A stretch of 18,186 nucleotides of DNA from a bacterium (GTDB lineage Bacteria; Armatimonadota; Zipacnadia; Zipacnadales; Zipacnadaceae): contig JAUWJN010000012.1 in NCBI GenBank assembly GCA_030607655.1, forward strand, positions 1 to 18,186, given 5' to 3'. Positions 1 through 7,044 of the stretch are shown in pieces. The position numbers and the translations under genes are program-made. Each line of letters starts with the position of its first letter. Within the stretch, counting starts at the first letter, position 1. The notes beneath the pieces are model-generated. The model was not told the origin of the DNA. It did not search any database and worked only from the letters and a program-made list of their open reading frames with translations.

Positions 1-1
1 A

Positions 2-808
2 TCAAGCTGCTCGGAGATGTATTCGGCGGCGACCCGGTAGTCGAATGGCGCCGGCGGCGATGTTAAAATCCTGGCCCAGAGCGGATTCGTTGCCGACGAT
101 TTTCCCAAAAGCCTGCATCACATCATCAATATGGACGATATGACGGTAATAGGGCACACCCTCGGCGTCGGTTAGAATGGGAATACGCTCCTCGCCCGCC
201 TTGATAAGGGCCAGGATTTCGGCGGTTACTTCACCAAACCCGTGGCCCTTCTCTTCGGGATCAACATTATTGAGCAGAGAGAAGTGGTCGAGCAACTCAT
301 CCTTCTCAAAGACCCCCGATGAGCGCAGCATGGAGACCGGTAAGCGATATTGAATGGCATACTGCTCAGCCATCACCTCTTCAAGTACCTTGCTGAAGGC
401 ATAGTAGCCGGGATAGGCGGTCTTAGGATGAGTCTCGTTGATGGGAATGGGCTGGGGGTAAAACCAAATGCCCTGAGCCGCATCACCGCCGAACATAATA
501 AACTGCTGGATGTCCTGGTCGCGGCAGGCGTCCAGAACGTTGAAGGTGCCGCGTACGCTGACATCAAAGAACGTATCCGGGTCCTCTTTGGTGGTGGCCA
601 TATACACCACCGCGTCGGCGCCACGGACCACTTCGCGGATTGCCTCCGGGTCAGTAACACTGCCCGATATGCTCTCCACGCCGGGGCTCTCTACAGGCGT
701 GTGGTGGACCAGGGCCCGGATTTGCAGCCCCTGTCCTTGCAGGACTTCGATGAGGTGGGTGCCGATCTTGCCACTGGCGCCGAATAGAGCCACTGTGTTT
801 ACGGTCAC
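2..808 (-). CDS. NAD-dependent epimerase/dehydratase (extended SDR), 3' end frameshifted
   Basis: This is an extended short-chain dehydrogenase/reductase acting on nucleotide sugars or free sugars. The N-terminus has the Rossmann glycine motif GASGKIG (residues 10-16). The catalytic pair is YAFSK (Tyr136, Lys140), followed by a substrate domain. The start is GTG at 808, with GAGGAG about 10 nt upstream; that site abuts the stop of the creatininase gene 15 nt away, so this is the last visible gene of the operon. The frame read here ends at 2-4 with an arginine-rich tail that looks unlike the family. After about residue 254 (positions 37-54), a one-base shift instead gives APFDYRVAAEYISEQLD, which stays open to the window edge and looks like a normal SDR C-terminus. 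The gene is therefore frameshifted, by mutation or sequence error, and continues outside the window. The exact substrate cannot be told. Sugar dehydrogenase is an alternative to epimerase. Confidence 0.85.
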   Translation of the reverse strand: MTVNTVALFGASGKIGTHLIEVLQGQGLQIRALVHHTPVESPGVESISGSVTDPEAIREVVRGADAVVYMATTKEDPDTFFDVSVRGTFNVLDACRDQDIQQFIMFGGDAAQGIWFYPQPIPINETHPKTAYPGYYAFSKVLEEVMAEQYAIQYRLPVSMLRSSGVFEKDELLDHFSLLNNVDPEEKGHGFGEVTAEILALIKAGEERIPILTDAEGVPYYRHIVHIDDVMQAFGKIVGNESALGQDFNIAAGAIRLPGRRRIHLRAA

Positions 809-823
809 TTGTGATTATCTCCT

Positions 824-1591
824 CTATTCAGATAATTCTCGCAGAAGCTCGTGAGCCCTCTTGACGATGGCCGCCACGACGGCTTTTACCCCCGCCTCGC
901 CGTATTCCGGCGAACTGTCGCGTGGATCAGTGCCACCGCCTGTACCTATTAACTTTTGCTCGCGGTCCGCCGGCAGGCGGTCCATATCTACACAGTCGGG
1001 CCGTAAGGCCATAAGTAAAGAGGTCTCCCATTTTTGCGCGTGGTCGCCGGCGTCGGGAATCTGGTCGCGTACTAGCTCGTAACCGCTACATACCCACGCC
1101 CGAGTGGCGGGCGCGTCGGGCAGGCCTAAGCTGTACCACTCGATCGCCGCCCGGGCGTGGTTGAGCAGCGGGTAATGGCCGGCAATAAGTACCATAACCC
1201 GAAAGCCCAGGCTTTCCATCTGCCGCAATATATGCACTAGCAGCTCGATATAAAACCGGTCCTCTTCATGGACCCTGCGGCCCATATAGCCGGGGGCAAA
1301 GTTCTCAAGGGGCAAGTGCATCTTCTGGGCGATGAGGTCACGGTCCTCAGCATTAGTCTCCATTAAATGTGACTGGCGGGGCTCACCCCAGTACAACGCC
1401 GGAAAGGCTAGGCCGCCGCCCTGCTCAGCACATCTTACCGCCAGCATATCCGCCTTCAGGGTATCGTTGCCCACGGCCAGGTGTTCACCATGCCACTCCA
1501 CGCCGCCCAGTCCCACGTAAGCAATGGGACACTCCTCGCGCGCGGCTACAATCTCGTGGGGCAGCATTTCATTGTATCGGACTTTTGACAT
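824..1591 (-). CDS. Creatininase-family hydrolase
   Basis: This 255-aa protein belongs to the creatininase family of metal-dependent amidohydrolases and lactonase-like enzymes (creatininase, FAPy deformylase, MftE-like). The signature GGVEWHGEHLAVGND (residues 29-43) supplies Glu32, His34 and Asp43 as likely metal ligands. GHYP (138-141) supplies His139 and KWETSL holds Glu189. Pseudomonas creatininase, as I recall it, has GHYEN at the second site; the proline here replaces its glutamate ligand, so true creatininase activity is doubtful. The start is ATG at 1591 with GGGAGGG 6 nt upstream. It sits between an amidohydrolase (41 nt upstream) and the epimerase (15 nt downstream), which suggests hydrolysis of a ring amide or lactone in the same pathway. 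There is no signal peptide. The family is certain; the substrate is not. Confidence 0.88.
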   Translation of the reverse strand: MSKVRYNEMLPHEIVAAREECPIAYVGLGGVEWHGEHLAVGNDTLKADMLAVRCAEQGGGLAFPALYWGEPRQSHLMETNAEDRDLIAQKMHLPLENFAPGYMGRRVHEEDRFYIELLVHILRQMESLGFRVMVLIAGHYPLLNHARAAIEWYSLGLPDAPATRAWVCSGYELVRDQIPDAGDHAQKWETSLLMALRPDCVDMDRLPADREQKLIGTGGGTDPRDSSPEYGEAGVKAVVAAIVKRAHELLRELSE

Positions 1592-1632
1592 TTGGTGCCC
1601 TCCCGGAACAATAGTGTAATTATAAATACCCG

Positions 1633-2451
1633 CTATTTACCGCTGGGGTCAACGCCGAACGGTGCTAACAGCTTCTCGGCATTTTGGTATAGAATGTTGC
1701 GGCGGTCCTCGTCCGTAATTCTAGCAAACAGCACACAGCCGATTACATAATGGGGATCAAACCAGGGCAGGTCAGTGCCGTACAGAATCTTCTCGGACCC
1801 ACTACCGGCCACCAGTCGCTCCACAACGCCATTGGCATTGTGCGCGCCAGTCAATTCTAGCCAAGCATTATCAAATTCATTGGCCACGCGGATACTCTCA
1901 TCCCACTCGCCATAGCCACAGTGAGCCATCCGCAATGTGGTGTGCGGATATTTTTCGGCCAGCTCGCCGACCATAGTGGGCGAGTCATAATCGCTGTGGC
2001 CCCAGGTATGGAGCAGCACGAGCAGGCGATGTTCGTTGGCATACTCCAGGGCCGGGCGGTAGTTGTCGCCTGTAATTGGGTAGCGGTGGTAGTCAGCCAG
2101 GAACTTGAAGCCCACAAACCCGAGGTGATTGTCGAAATCGGCTACATCCTGCTTAACCTGCTCGGGGTAGTTGGGATTCACCGACCAATAACCCAGCACG
2201 CGCCCGGGGAATTGGTTAATCATATTCTCGGTGAACGCATTGCCCCGCCGCGGATCGCACAGCGCGGCGTGGGAGACAGCCACAATTAATCTCACCCCAC
2301 AACGGTCCATCGTCTGGATCATCTTCTCGGGTGCACCGTTAGGGAAATAAATAGCCTTATATGGACCTGGGTGGGTATGCATATCAATCACGGGGCAGGA
2401 GGCTGAGCAGCCATTTTCCACGAATTCTTGGACCAAAGGTGAGGGATTCAT
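1633..2451 (-). CDS. Amidohydrolase_2 family metal-dependent hydrolase (intact active site)
   Basis: This 272-aa TIM-barrel hydrolase belongs to the amidohydrolase_2 family (lactonases such as L-fuconolactone or rhamnono-lactone hydrolases, and decarboxylases of the ACMSD type). The metal site looks complete: DMHTHPG gives His25 and His27, LLHTWG gives His148, MAHCG gives His177 and YGTDLPW gives Asp227. The open frame runs upstream to 2640, but that part lies inside the preceding gene. I place the start at ATG 2451 because its A is shared with the preceding stop codon (TAATG), a typical translational coupling. The preceding gene encodes a degenerate paralog, so the two may form a heteromer. 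In a cluster with a fucosidase and oxidoreductases, a sugar lactonase role is the most economical guess, but it is inference. Confidence 0.88.
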   Translation of the reverse strand: MNPSPLVQEFVENGCSASCPVIDMHTHPGPYKAIYFPNGAPEKMIQTMDRCGVRLIVAVSHAALCDPRRGNAFTENMINQFPGRVLGYWSVNPNYPEQVKQDVADFDNHLGFVGFKFLADYHRYPITGDNYRPALEYANEHRLLVLLHTWGHSDYDSPTMVGELAEKYPHTTLRMAHCGYGEWDESIRVANEFDNAWLELTGAHNANGVVERLVAGSGSEKILYGTDLPWFDPHYVIGCVLFARITDEDRRNILYQNAEKLLAPFGVDPSGK

Positions 2452-3191
2452 TATAGTTTTACCTCCGCTAGAATACGCTTCAGATTGCCGGAGGCAATGG
2501 CCTCGATGTCCTCCTCTGGCAGGCCGCAGTGCAGCAAGCTCAGCATTGCCCCGCCCATAGGCACTGCCGGGTATCCAGTGCCGAATACGAGCCGATGGGC
2601 CCCATACTGTTGGGCGAGCTCCCGTATGGCGCCATCGCATTCGTAGCGGGTAGTACTCAGCAAGAAATTGGGATACTTCTCTAACAGAGGGCGGAAATAG
2701 CGGTCTTGACCGTGATTTGATCTCAGAATGGTGATTAAAGTCAGGCGGGGGAACTCCTTTAGCAGATTGGTCGTCATTTCCCAGTCTTCATCCAACAGCA
2801 GTGGCACCCCCGCCGCTACCATCATCTCCAACAGTGGCCCAAAGGTGACACCATTGAGCAGATAGCTGTGGGACTGAGGAAACGCTCGCAGCGCTTTGAT
2901 GTTATGTTGCTTCATCTGCGCGACGAACTGTTCGGGAGGCGGTACCTCTCCGGTTTGATGGGGCAGAATTGCCCAGGTGCCATGCAGCCGGGGCCTGTCC
3001 CTAATCCTGCTGATGAGCAATTCATTGCCCACTTGCGGCGTATCATCGCGCATCGCGGCGTCATATACCAGAGCCTGCGAAATCCCGCAGAAGTCCATCT
3101 CGTCCAGCAGCTCATCAGCCATGGCCGCGTACTTCATCGGTGGGATTAGTCCAATGCCAAAGGCAGCGTCAACATCAAAGAATTCCACCAC
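2451..3191 (-). CDS. Amidohydrolase_2-like paralog lacking most metal ligands
   Basis: This 246-aa protein resembles the next gene's TIM-barrel amidohydrolase in layout but has lost key residues. Where the paralog has His-X-His (DMHTHPG), this has FDVDAAFG (residues 5-12), so both histidines are replaced. LLHTWG becomes LLLDEDW (131-137). The catalytic Asp of GTDLP becomes Gly in GTGYP (204-208). RSNHG (158-161) may retain the fourth-site histidine. The start is GTG at 3191 with GAGGAG 8 nt upstream; a second GTG follows directly and is equally possible. The stop overlaps the ATG of the intact paralog by one base. It is probably a non-catalytic partner, a binding protein, or an enzyme with a rearranged site. 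The frame is full-length and without stops, so it does not look like a decaying pseudogene. Confidence 0.8.
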   Translation of the reverse strand: MVEFFDVDAAFGIGLIPPMKYAAMADELLDEMDFCGISQALVYDAAMRDDTPQVGNELLISRIRDRPRLHGTWAILPHQTGEVPPPEQFVAQMKQHNIKALRAFPQSHSYLLNGVTFGPLLEMMVAAGVPLLLDEDWEMTTNLLKEFPRLTLITILRSNHGQDRYFRPLLEKYPNFLLSTTRYECDGAIRELAQQYGAHRLVFGTGYPAVPMGGAMLSLLHCGLPEEDIEAIASGNLKRILAEVKL

Positions 3192-3203
3192 TATATCATC
3201 TCC

Positions 3204-4304
3204 TCAGCGATGGGCCAGCTCAGTAGACAGATCCAGGTAGCGCTTGATGCCCTCGGGATTTACGTTCCACGGGATGTGGTTGCCGATGCACATCACGTAC
3301 CCGTCGGTCATCTGCGCCGTCTCCAGCATGCTTCTGCCCATGGCTTCAATCTCCTGCGGATCATTGCGGTTCAGGATGAGGTTGTCGCCCTCGCCGGCCA
3401 GGAATAGGTTTTCGTCTTCATAGCGGCGGGCAATAGCCTTGTAGTCGGTGTACGGCTCGCTGATGATGCCCCGCGCACCGCAGGCGATGACGTCATCGGC
3501 AAAGGCGTCCATGCACCCATCGGACATAAACAGGACCTCCTTGCCGGCGGCTTTGACGATGCCCCAGAACTCCTCGTAGCGGGGGAAGATATACTGGCGC
3601 ATCCACTCCGGCGAGCAGACCGGGCCACGGGTAATCACAATGTCATCGTGGCAGAGCACGAAGTTGACCGGCATTCGGGAGAAGACCCGGAATACGCGGC
3701 GGTTAATCTCGGCGAACTCGTCCATAATCCGCTCAAAACGCGGGTCCAGACAGGTCTCCATGAATAGCTCCCAGCCGAAGGTCAACAGGGGCCACATAAA
3801 CATGGTGTTGTAGAAGCCAACCATGGCATCCGAGCCTTCGGGGGCCTGTTGGGCCGGCTCTCCCGGCAGAGGCGCACCGTAACGCTTGGCGATTGTCTCC
3901 TCATCGGAGAAGTCATGGGATTCCACTACCGGAATGTCGGTGAAATCGCCGTGCTCGAGCGGGGAGAAAGCGAAGACATCTTCAGGGGTATTGAACTGGT
4001 TACCCCAGTCCCAGGGGCCGCTCTCCCCATCGCCCCAACGTACGTGCCGGCCATCCTCGTGTGCGATTGAGCTTTCGCCCTTCAGATCCAGATTGGGCCG
4101 TTGTTTCGGCTCATCGGTTTCCGGAATGGAGAGGTTGAGCTGCGGGTACAACTCGCGCAGCTTCTCCCGGCATAGCTTAGGATGCTGGTAGTAGTCTATC
4201 CCGGTCAGGTAGGTCTCAGCATCCGGGCAGGACCAGTGCTCCCAGTGGGGAATGCGCTGGGGAGCCAATCCCATGTAAGCTAGATATTTATCAGTACACT
4301 TCAT
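3204..4304 (-). CDS. URO-D superfamily protein (uroporphyrinogen decarboxylase-like / corrinoid methyltransferase-like)
   Basis: This 366-aa protein has the fold signature of the uroporphyrinogen decarboxylase superfamily, which includes HemE and the cobalamin-dependent methyltransferases MtaA/MtbA. Recognisable C-terminal blocks are HDDI (219-222), GPVCSPEWM (227-235), SDGCMDAF (261-268, Cys264) and GNHIPWNVNPEGI (341-353). The arginine-rich substrate motif near the HemE N-terminus is absent, so heme synthesis is unlikely. The Zn-binding His-X-Cys of MtaA is also not obvious, with Cys264 the nearest candidate. The ATG at 4304 lies inside the preceding gene (14-nt overlap, different frame), so expression is coupled to it. 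Such proteins are common beside glycosidases in environmental bacteria and are mostly uncharacterised. A nearby MttB relic makes methyl transfer worth considering. Confidence 0.85.
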   Translation of the reverse strand: MKCTDKYLAYMGLAPQRIPHWEHWSCPDAETYLTGIDYYQHPKLCREKLRELYPQLNLSIPETDEPKQRPNLDLKGESSIAHEDGRHVRWGDGESGPWDWGNQFNTPEDVFAFSPLEHGDFTDIPVVESHDFSDEETIAKRYGAPLPGEPAQQAPEGSDAMVGFYNTMFMWPLLTFGWELFMETCLDPRFERIMDEFAEINRRVFRVFSRMPVNFVLCHDDIVITRGPVCSPEWMRQYIFPRYEEFWGIVKAAGKEVLFMSDGCMDAFADDVIACGARGIISEPYTDYKAIARRYEDENLFLAGEGDNLILNRNDPQEIEAMGRSMLETAQMTDGYVMCIGNHIPWNVNPEGIKRYLDLSTELAHR

Positions 4305-5592
4305 TATTCACAACCTTAACTTCTTGGACCTTAATCGCTTTGTGAGTCTTGCCGTCGTCGCCAGTGTACTGGAAGTCGGAATAGGCAACTAAAAACCGAT
4401 CCGGTCCCGTGATTACCACGCTGGTATTCGCGCAACTGTGGTCAAAGAGAGCCGCCCACCATTTCTCGAGCGGCTGGGCAAGCCATTCTGCTTCCGAAGG
4501 GCCGACCAGAGGAAGGCTTTCGCTCCAGGTCTGCCCGCTATCAGCAGAAGCCCGGATATGGACGCCGGGTCGGCCATAGCCGAGCGCTACCAGGCCATTT
4601 TGGAGAACGAGCAGATGGGGGGTGACACAGAACTCGGCCAGAGAGAACGGTGCTGACCAGGTGTAGCCGTCATCTGTTGAGCGGGCTGCTGCCAGGTAGT
4701 GCGTGTCCTCCGCGTTGTTGCTAAGTCGCGTGCGCATAATACAAAGCAGATCACCATTGGGCATACGGGCCAGCGACTGCTCACTATCGTACCCCCGGGT
4801 TGCGGCAGCCGGGTCATCGGCGATTATCCCGCGCAGCCGCCAGGTATGGCCCCCGTCCTGAGAAGCCAGACACACTGACCGGAGAAAGAATCTGTCGGTC
4901 AGGGCCGGATGCTGGGAGGCATACGCCCACAACAGCGTGCCATCGGGCAAGACCGTTACCCAGTCCAGCGGCTGTTCGGGCAGGGGAATGGTGAGCTGAG
5001 GCGGTTGCTCCACCCATACTTCCTGACCGTCATCATCCCACCACATAGCGCGGACCAATGCTCCCAACAGTAGGTCCGGCATCTCAATGGTCCCGAAGCC
5101 AGGCTCCCACGCAGAATCTGGGGACGGCCGCGAAGCTAGAGGAAAGTAGCGCAACTCCTCAGGAATGTCCGCGTAGCGATAGCACTCGCATTCGTTGACT
5201 TCGTAGCCACCTATTAGGTAACAAACCGGCATCAGTCCTAACTCATTCGCTGAGATCGGCTCCTGTTTCACACCCAGAGACAACTCCCCAGAAGCGTCCC
5301 CGAACGCGACCTGGCTGCCGTCCGGTAGGGTGACAATTTGTGGTGAGCGGTCAACGTGCTCCTCGTCAATGCGTGTCCAGGAGCGTCCTTCGTCGTGGGA
5401 GACGAAAAACTGCGTAGGCTCGTGGCAGCCAGCGATACTGTCAGCACCCACGTGGATTGAGACGTAAAGCTGCCCGTCGTGGCCGCGCCATAAGCCCGGG
5501 AATTGAAAAAAGCCCCACCGGTCCTCGCCGGGCGCCCTGCCTCCTACCACAGCAGGAGGACCTAATTCAATTTGTAATCTGCTGGAAGCCAT
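4291..5592 (-). CDS. Asp-box (BNR) sialidase-like protein
   Basis: This 433-aa protein is a predicted six-bladed beta-propeller of the sialidase/neuraminidase type. Four Asp-boxes of form SxDxGxTW are visible: SHDEGRSW (65-72), SQDGGHTW (244-251), STDDGYTW (305-312) and SADSGQTW (349-356). A block beginning EQSLARMPNGDLLCIMR (271-287) resembles the conserved Glu and Arg strand of sialidases. There is no signal peptide, unlike most secreted sialidases. The start at ATG 5592 follows the fucosidase stop after one base (TGAAATG), and the end overlaps the URO-D-like gene by 14 nt. The sialidase label is by fold: true sialidase activity, another exo-glycosidase activity, or a non-catalytic propeller are all possible. 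The neighbouring fucosidase favours a role in processing glycan fragments. Confidence 0.85.
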   Translation of the reverse strand: MASSRLQIELGPPAVVGGRAPGEDRWGFFQFPGLWRGHDGQLYVSIHVGADSIAGCHEPTQFFVSHDEGRSWTRIDEEHVDRSPQIVTLPDGSQVAFGDASGELSLGVKQEPISANELGLMPVCYLIGGYEVNECECYRYADIPEELRYFPLASRPSPDSAWEPGFGTIEMPDLLLGALVRAMWWDDDGQEVWVEQPPQLTIPLPEQPLDWVTVLPDGTLLWAYASQHPALTDRFFLRSVCLASQDGGHTWRLRGIIADDPAAATRGYDSEQSLARMPNGDLLCIMRTRLSNNAEDTHYLAAARSTDDGYTWSAPFSLAEFCVTPHLLVLQNGLVALGYGRPGVHIRASADSGQTWSESLPLVGPSEAEWLAQPLEKWWAALFDHSCANTSVVITGPDRFLVAYSDFQYTGDDGKTHKAIKVQEVKVVNNEVY

Positions 5593-5593
5593 T

Positions 5594-6820
5594 TCAGATT
5601 TCGTCGAGCAGCACGCAGCCAGCCCCTAACTCCTGTCGCGGCTCGCCGCTGACCTCCAGCTCGATGACCGTGGCGAGCGGATCGGGAGCCTCGGCGGGCA
5701 AGCCGTGTAGAACCAGTCGGTCGGCCTTCTGAGTAAACTGTATCTCCTCACCGCCGAAGAATCGCGCGGCCAGGACCTCATTGCGCAAGCCACCTAGGGC
5801 TAACTCTTCGCCCGGCCAGCGGTGGCAGTGAAAGTAGAGGGTCTGGCCCCGGCGGGTGAAAGCGCCCGTTGTCAGCCAGTCCTGGGGCATCGGATCGGTA
5901 GCATCATATATGGTCGGGCCGTACTTCGCCAGCCACTTACCCACTTGCTGGAAGATGGGTACTGCCTCAGGGGGCACGTCGCCCGCGGGAGTCGGACCGA
6001 TATTGAGCAGGAGGTTCCCTCCGCCGGCAGCAACCTGCCGGAGCATTCTGACTACCTCCCAGGCCGTCTTCCATTGCTTATCAATGGGAGTGTAGCCCCA
6101 ACTCTCATTGGTGGTCATACAGGCTTCCCACATACGGTTGCCTTCTTCGGCCGTAATGTGCTGCTCGGGGGTGCCGAAATCCTCGGGCAGCCCGGAGCGG
6201 TTATTGATAATAATATCGGGCTGTAGCTCGCGCACCATAGCATTCATCTTCTCTGATTCCCAGCTTTCGGCATCAAGGGGCCAGGCCCCGTCGTACCACA
6301 CAATGTCAAGCTTGCCATAATTGGTGCACAGCTCGTGGACTAGCCCGTGAGTGTACTGAACGAAGCGTCGGCGGGCATCCTCATCCTTGGCACACCGGGC
6401 GCCATCTGGATGGTGCCAGTCCATCAGGGAATAGTAAAACCCCACCTGCAAATCTTGCTCGCGGGCTGCCTCAACATACTCGGCCACCAGGTCGCGGCCC
6501 GGCCCACACTTGGCGGCGTTGTAATCGGTCAACTCAGAATCAAACAGGCAGAAGCCCTCGTGATGCTTGGTAGTCATTACCATATACCGGCAACCGGCCT
6601 CTTTCGCCAGCTTGGCCCAGTCGCGGGCCGCCATCGGTTTGGGCTTCCAGGTCTGCGCCAGCTTTGTGTACTCCTCCACCGGAATACGCTCACGATTCAT
6701 CACCCACTCATGCCGTCCGAGTTGGGCATACAGCCCCCAGTGGATGAACATCCCGAAGCGTGCGTCCCGAAACCACTTCATGCGTTCCTCTGTTGATTGA
6801 CCTGACTGTTGGTTAGTCAT
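5594..6820 (-). CDS. Alpha-L-fucosidase, glycoside hydrolase family 29
   Basis: This 408-aa retaining exo-glycosidase should release alpha-linked L-fucose. Family blocks in order are MKWFRDARFGMFIHWG (14-29), KHHEGF (85-90), GFYYSLMDW (127-135) and DIVWYDGAW (172-180), in which Asp177 is the expected nucleophile. The block with AEEGNRMWEACMTTNESWGY (224-243) is typical of many GH29 enzymes, and GGGNLLLNIGP (266-276) closes the barrel. The short C-terminal domain is beta-rich. No signal peptide is present, so it should be cytoplasmic, cutting imported oligosaccharides or glycosides. The start is ATG 6820 with AGAGGTG about 10 nt upstream. It heads the tightly packed block running to the left edge. 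The family is certain; linkage preference is unknown. Confidence 0.95.
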   Translation of the reverse strand: MTNQQSGQSTEERMKWFRDARFGMFIHWGLYAQLGRHEWVMNRERIPVEEYTKLAQTWKPKPMAARDWAKLAKEAGCRYMVMTTKHHEGFCLFDSELTDYNAAKCGPGRDLVAEYVEAAREQDLQVGFYYSLMDWHHPDGARCAKDEDARRRFVQYTHGLVHELCTNYGKLDIVWYDGAWPLDAESWESEKMNAMVRELQPDIIINNRSGLPEDFGTPEQHITAEEGNRMWEACMTTNESWGYTPIDKQWKTAWEVVRMLRQVAAGGGNLLLNIGPTPAGDVPPEAVPIFQQVGKWLAKYGPTIYDATDPMPQDWLTTGAFTRRGQTLYFHCHRWPGEELALGGLRNEVLAARFFGGEEIQFTQKADRLVLHGLPAEAPDPLATVIELEVSGEPRQELGAGCVLLDEI

Positions 6821-6862
6821 TGTTATATTTCACCTCTGTGGATTTCTGATCAAGCGCCCCCG

Positions 6863-7015
6863 TCAGCAGTGGGGAGGCTTGCTACTAGTTGACATTGATT
6901 CCATACCTGATGTGAAAATGCCTCCCTGCAGCATCAGACCAAGCGTCGCCTCATGGATTCGCTCACAATCGGTATCGCTCAACAGGGAGAGCCTTGGGAC
7001 TCGGCGTGCGGTCAT
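6863..7015 (-). pseudogene. 5' relic of an MttB-type (trimethylamine methyltransferase family) gene
   Basis: A 50-codon frame starts at ATG 7015 with GAAGGA 7 nt upstream and ends at TGA 6863. Its segment LSLLSDTDCERIHEATLGLM (residues 9-28) matches, by my recollection, the N-terminal helix that opens corrinoid-dependent MttB-family methyltransferases (a pattern like LS-x-x-E-x-x-x-IH-x-x-x-L). Family members are about 450-500 aa, so only the first tenth remains. From about residue 37 the sequence turns into serine-rich, family-unlike residues, and no further piece is visible before the fucosidase. I read it as the surviving 5' end of a deleted gene, still possibly translated. A genuine small protein cannot be excluded. 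Confidence 0.55.
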
Positions 7016-7044
7016 CGTTCTGTCCTTCAGTAGCAGATGTTAGA

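Noticed and set aside
350..787. Plus-strand frames such as this 145-codon one, and many others opposite the genes
   Set aside because: They lie opposite well-supported minus-strand genes, lack family-like sequence and good ribosome binding sites, and read as antisense shadows.
2452..2640. Upstream extension of the intact amidohydrolase frame
   Set aside because: It is out-of-frame sequence of the preceding paralog. The TAATG junction at 2449-2453 marks the true start.
3204..4304. Assignment as hemE
   Set aside because: The N-terminal arginine motif of uroporphyrinogen decarboxylase is absent. Only superfamily-level similarity is supported.
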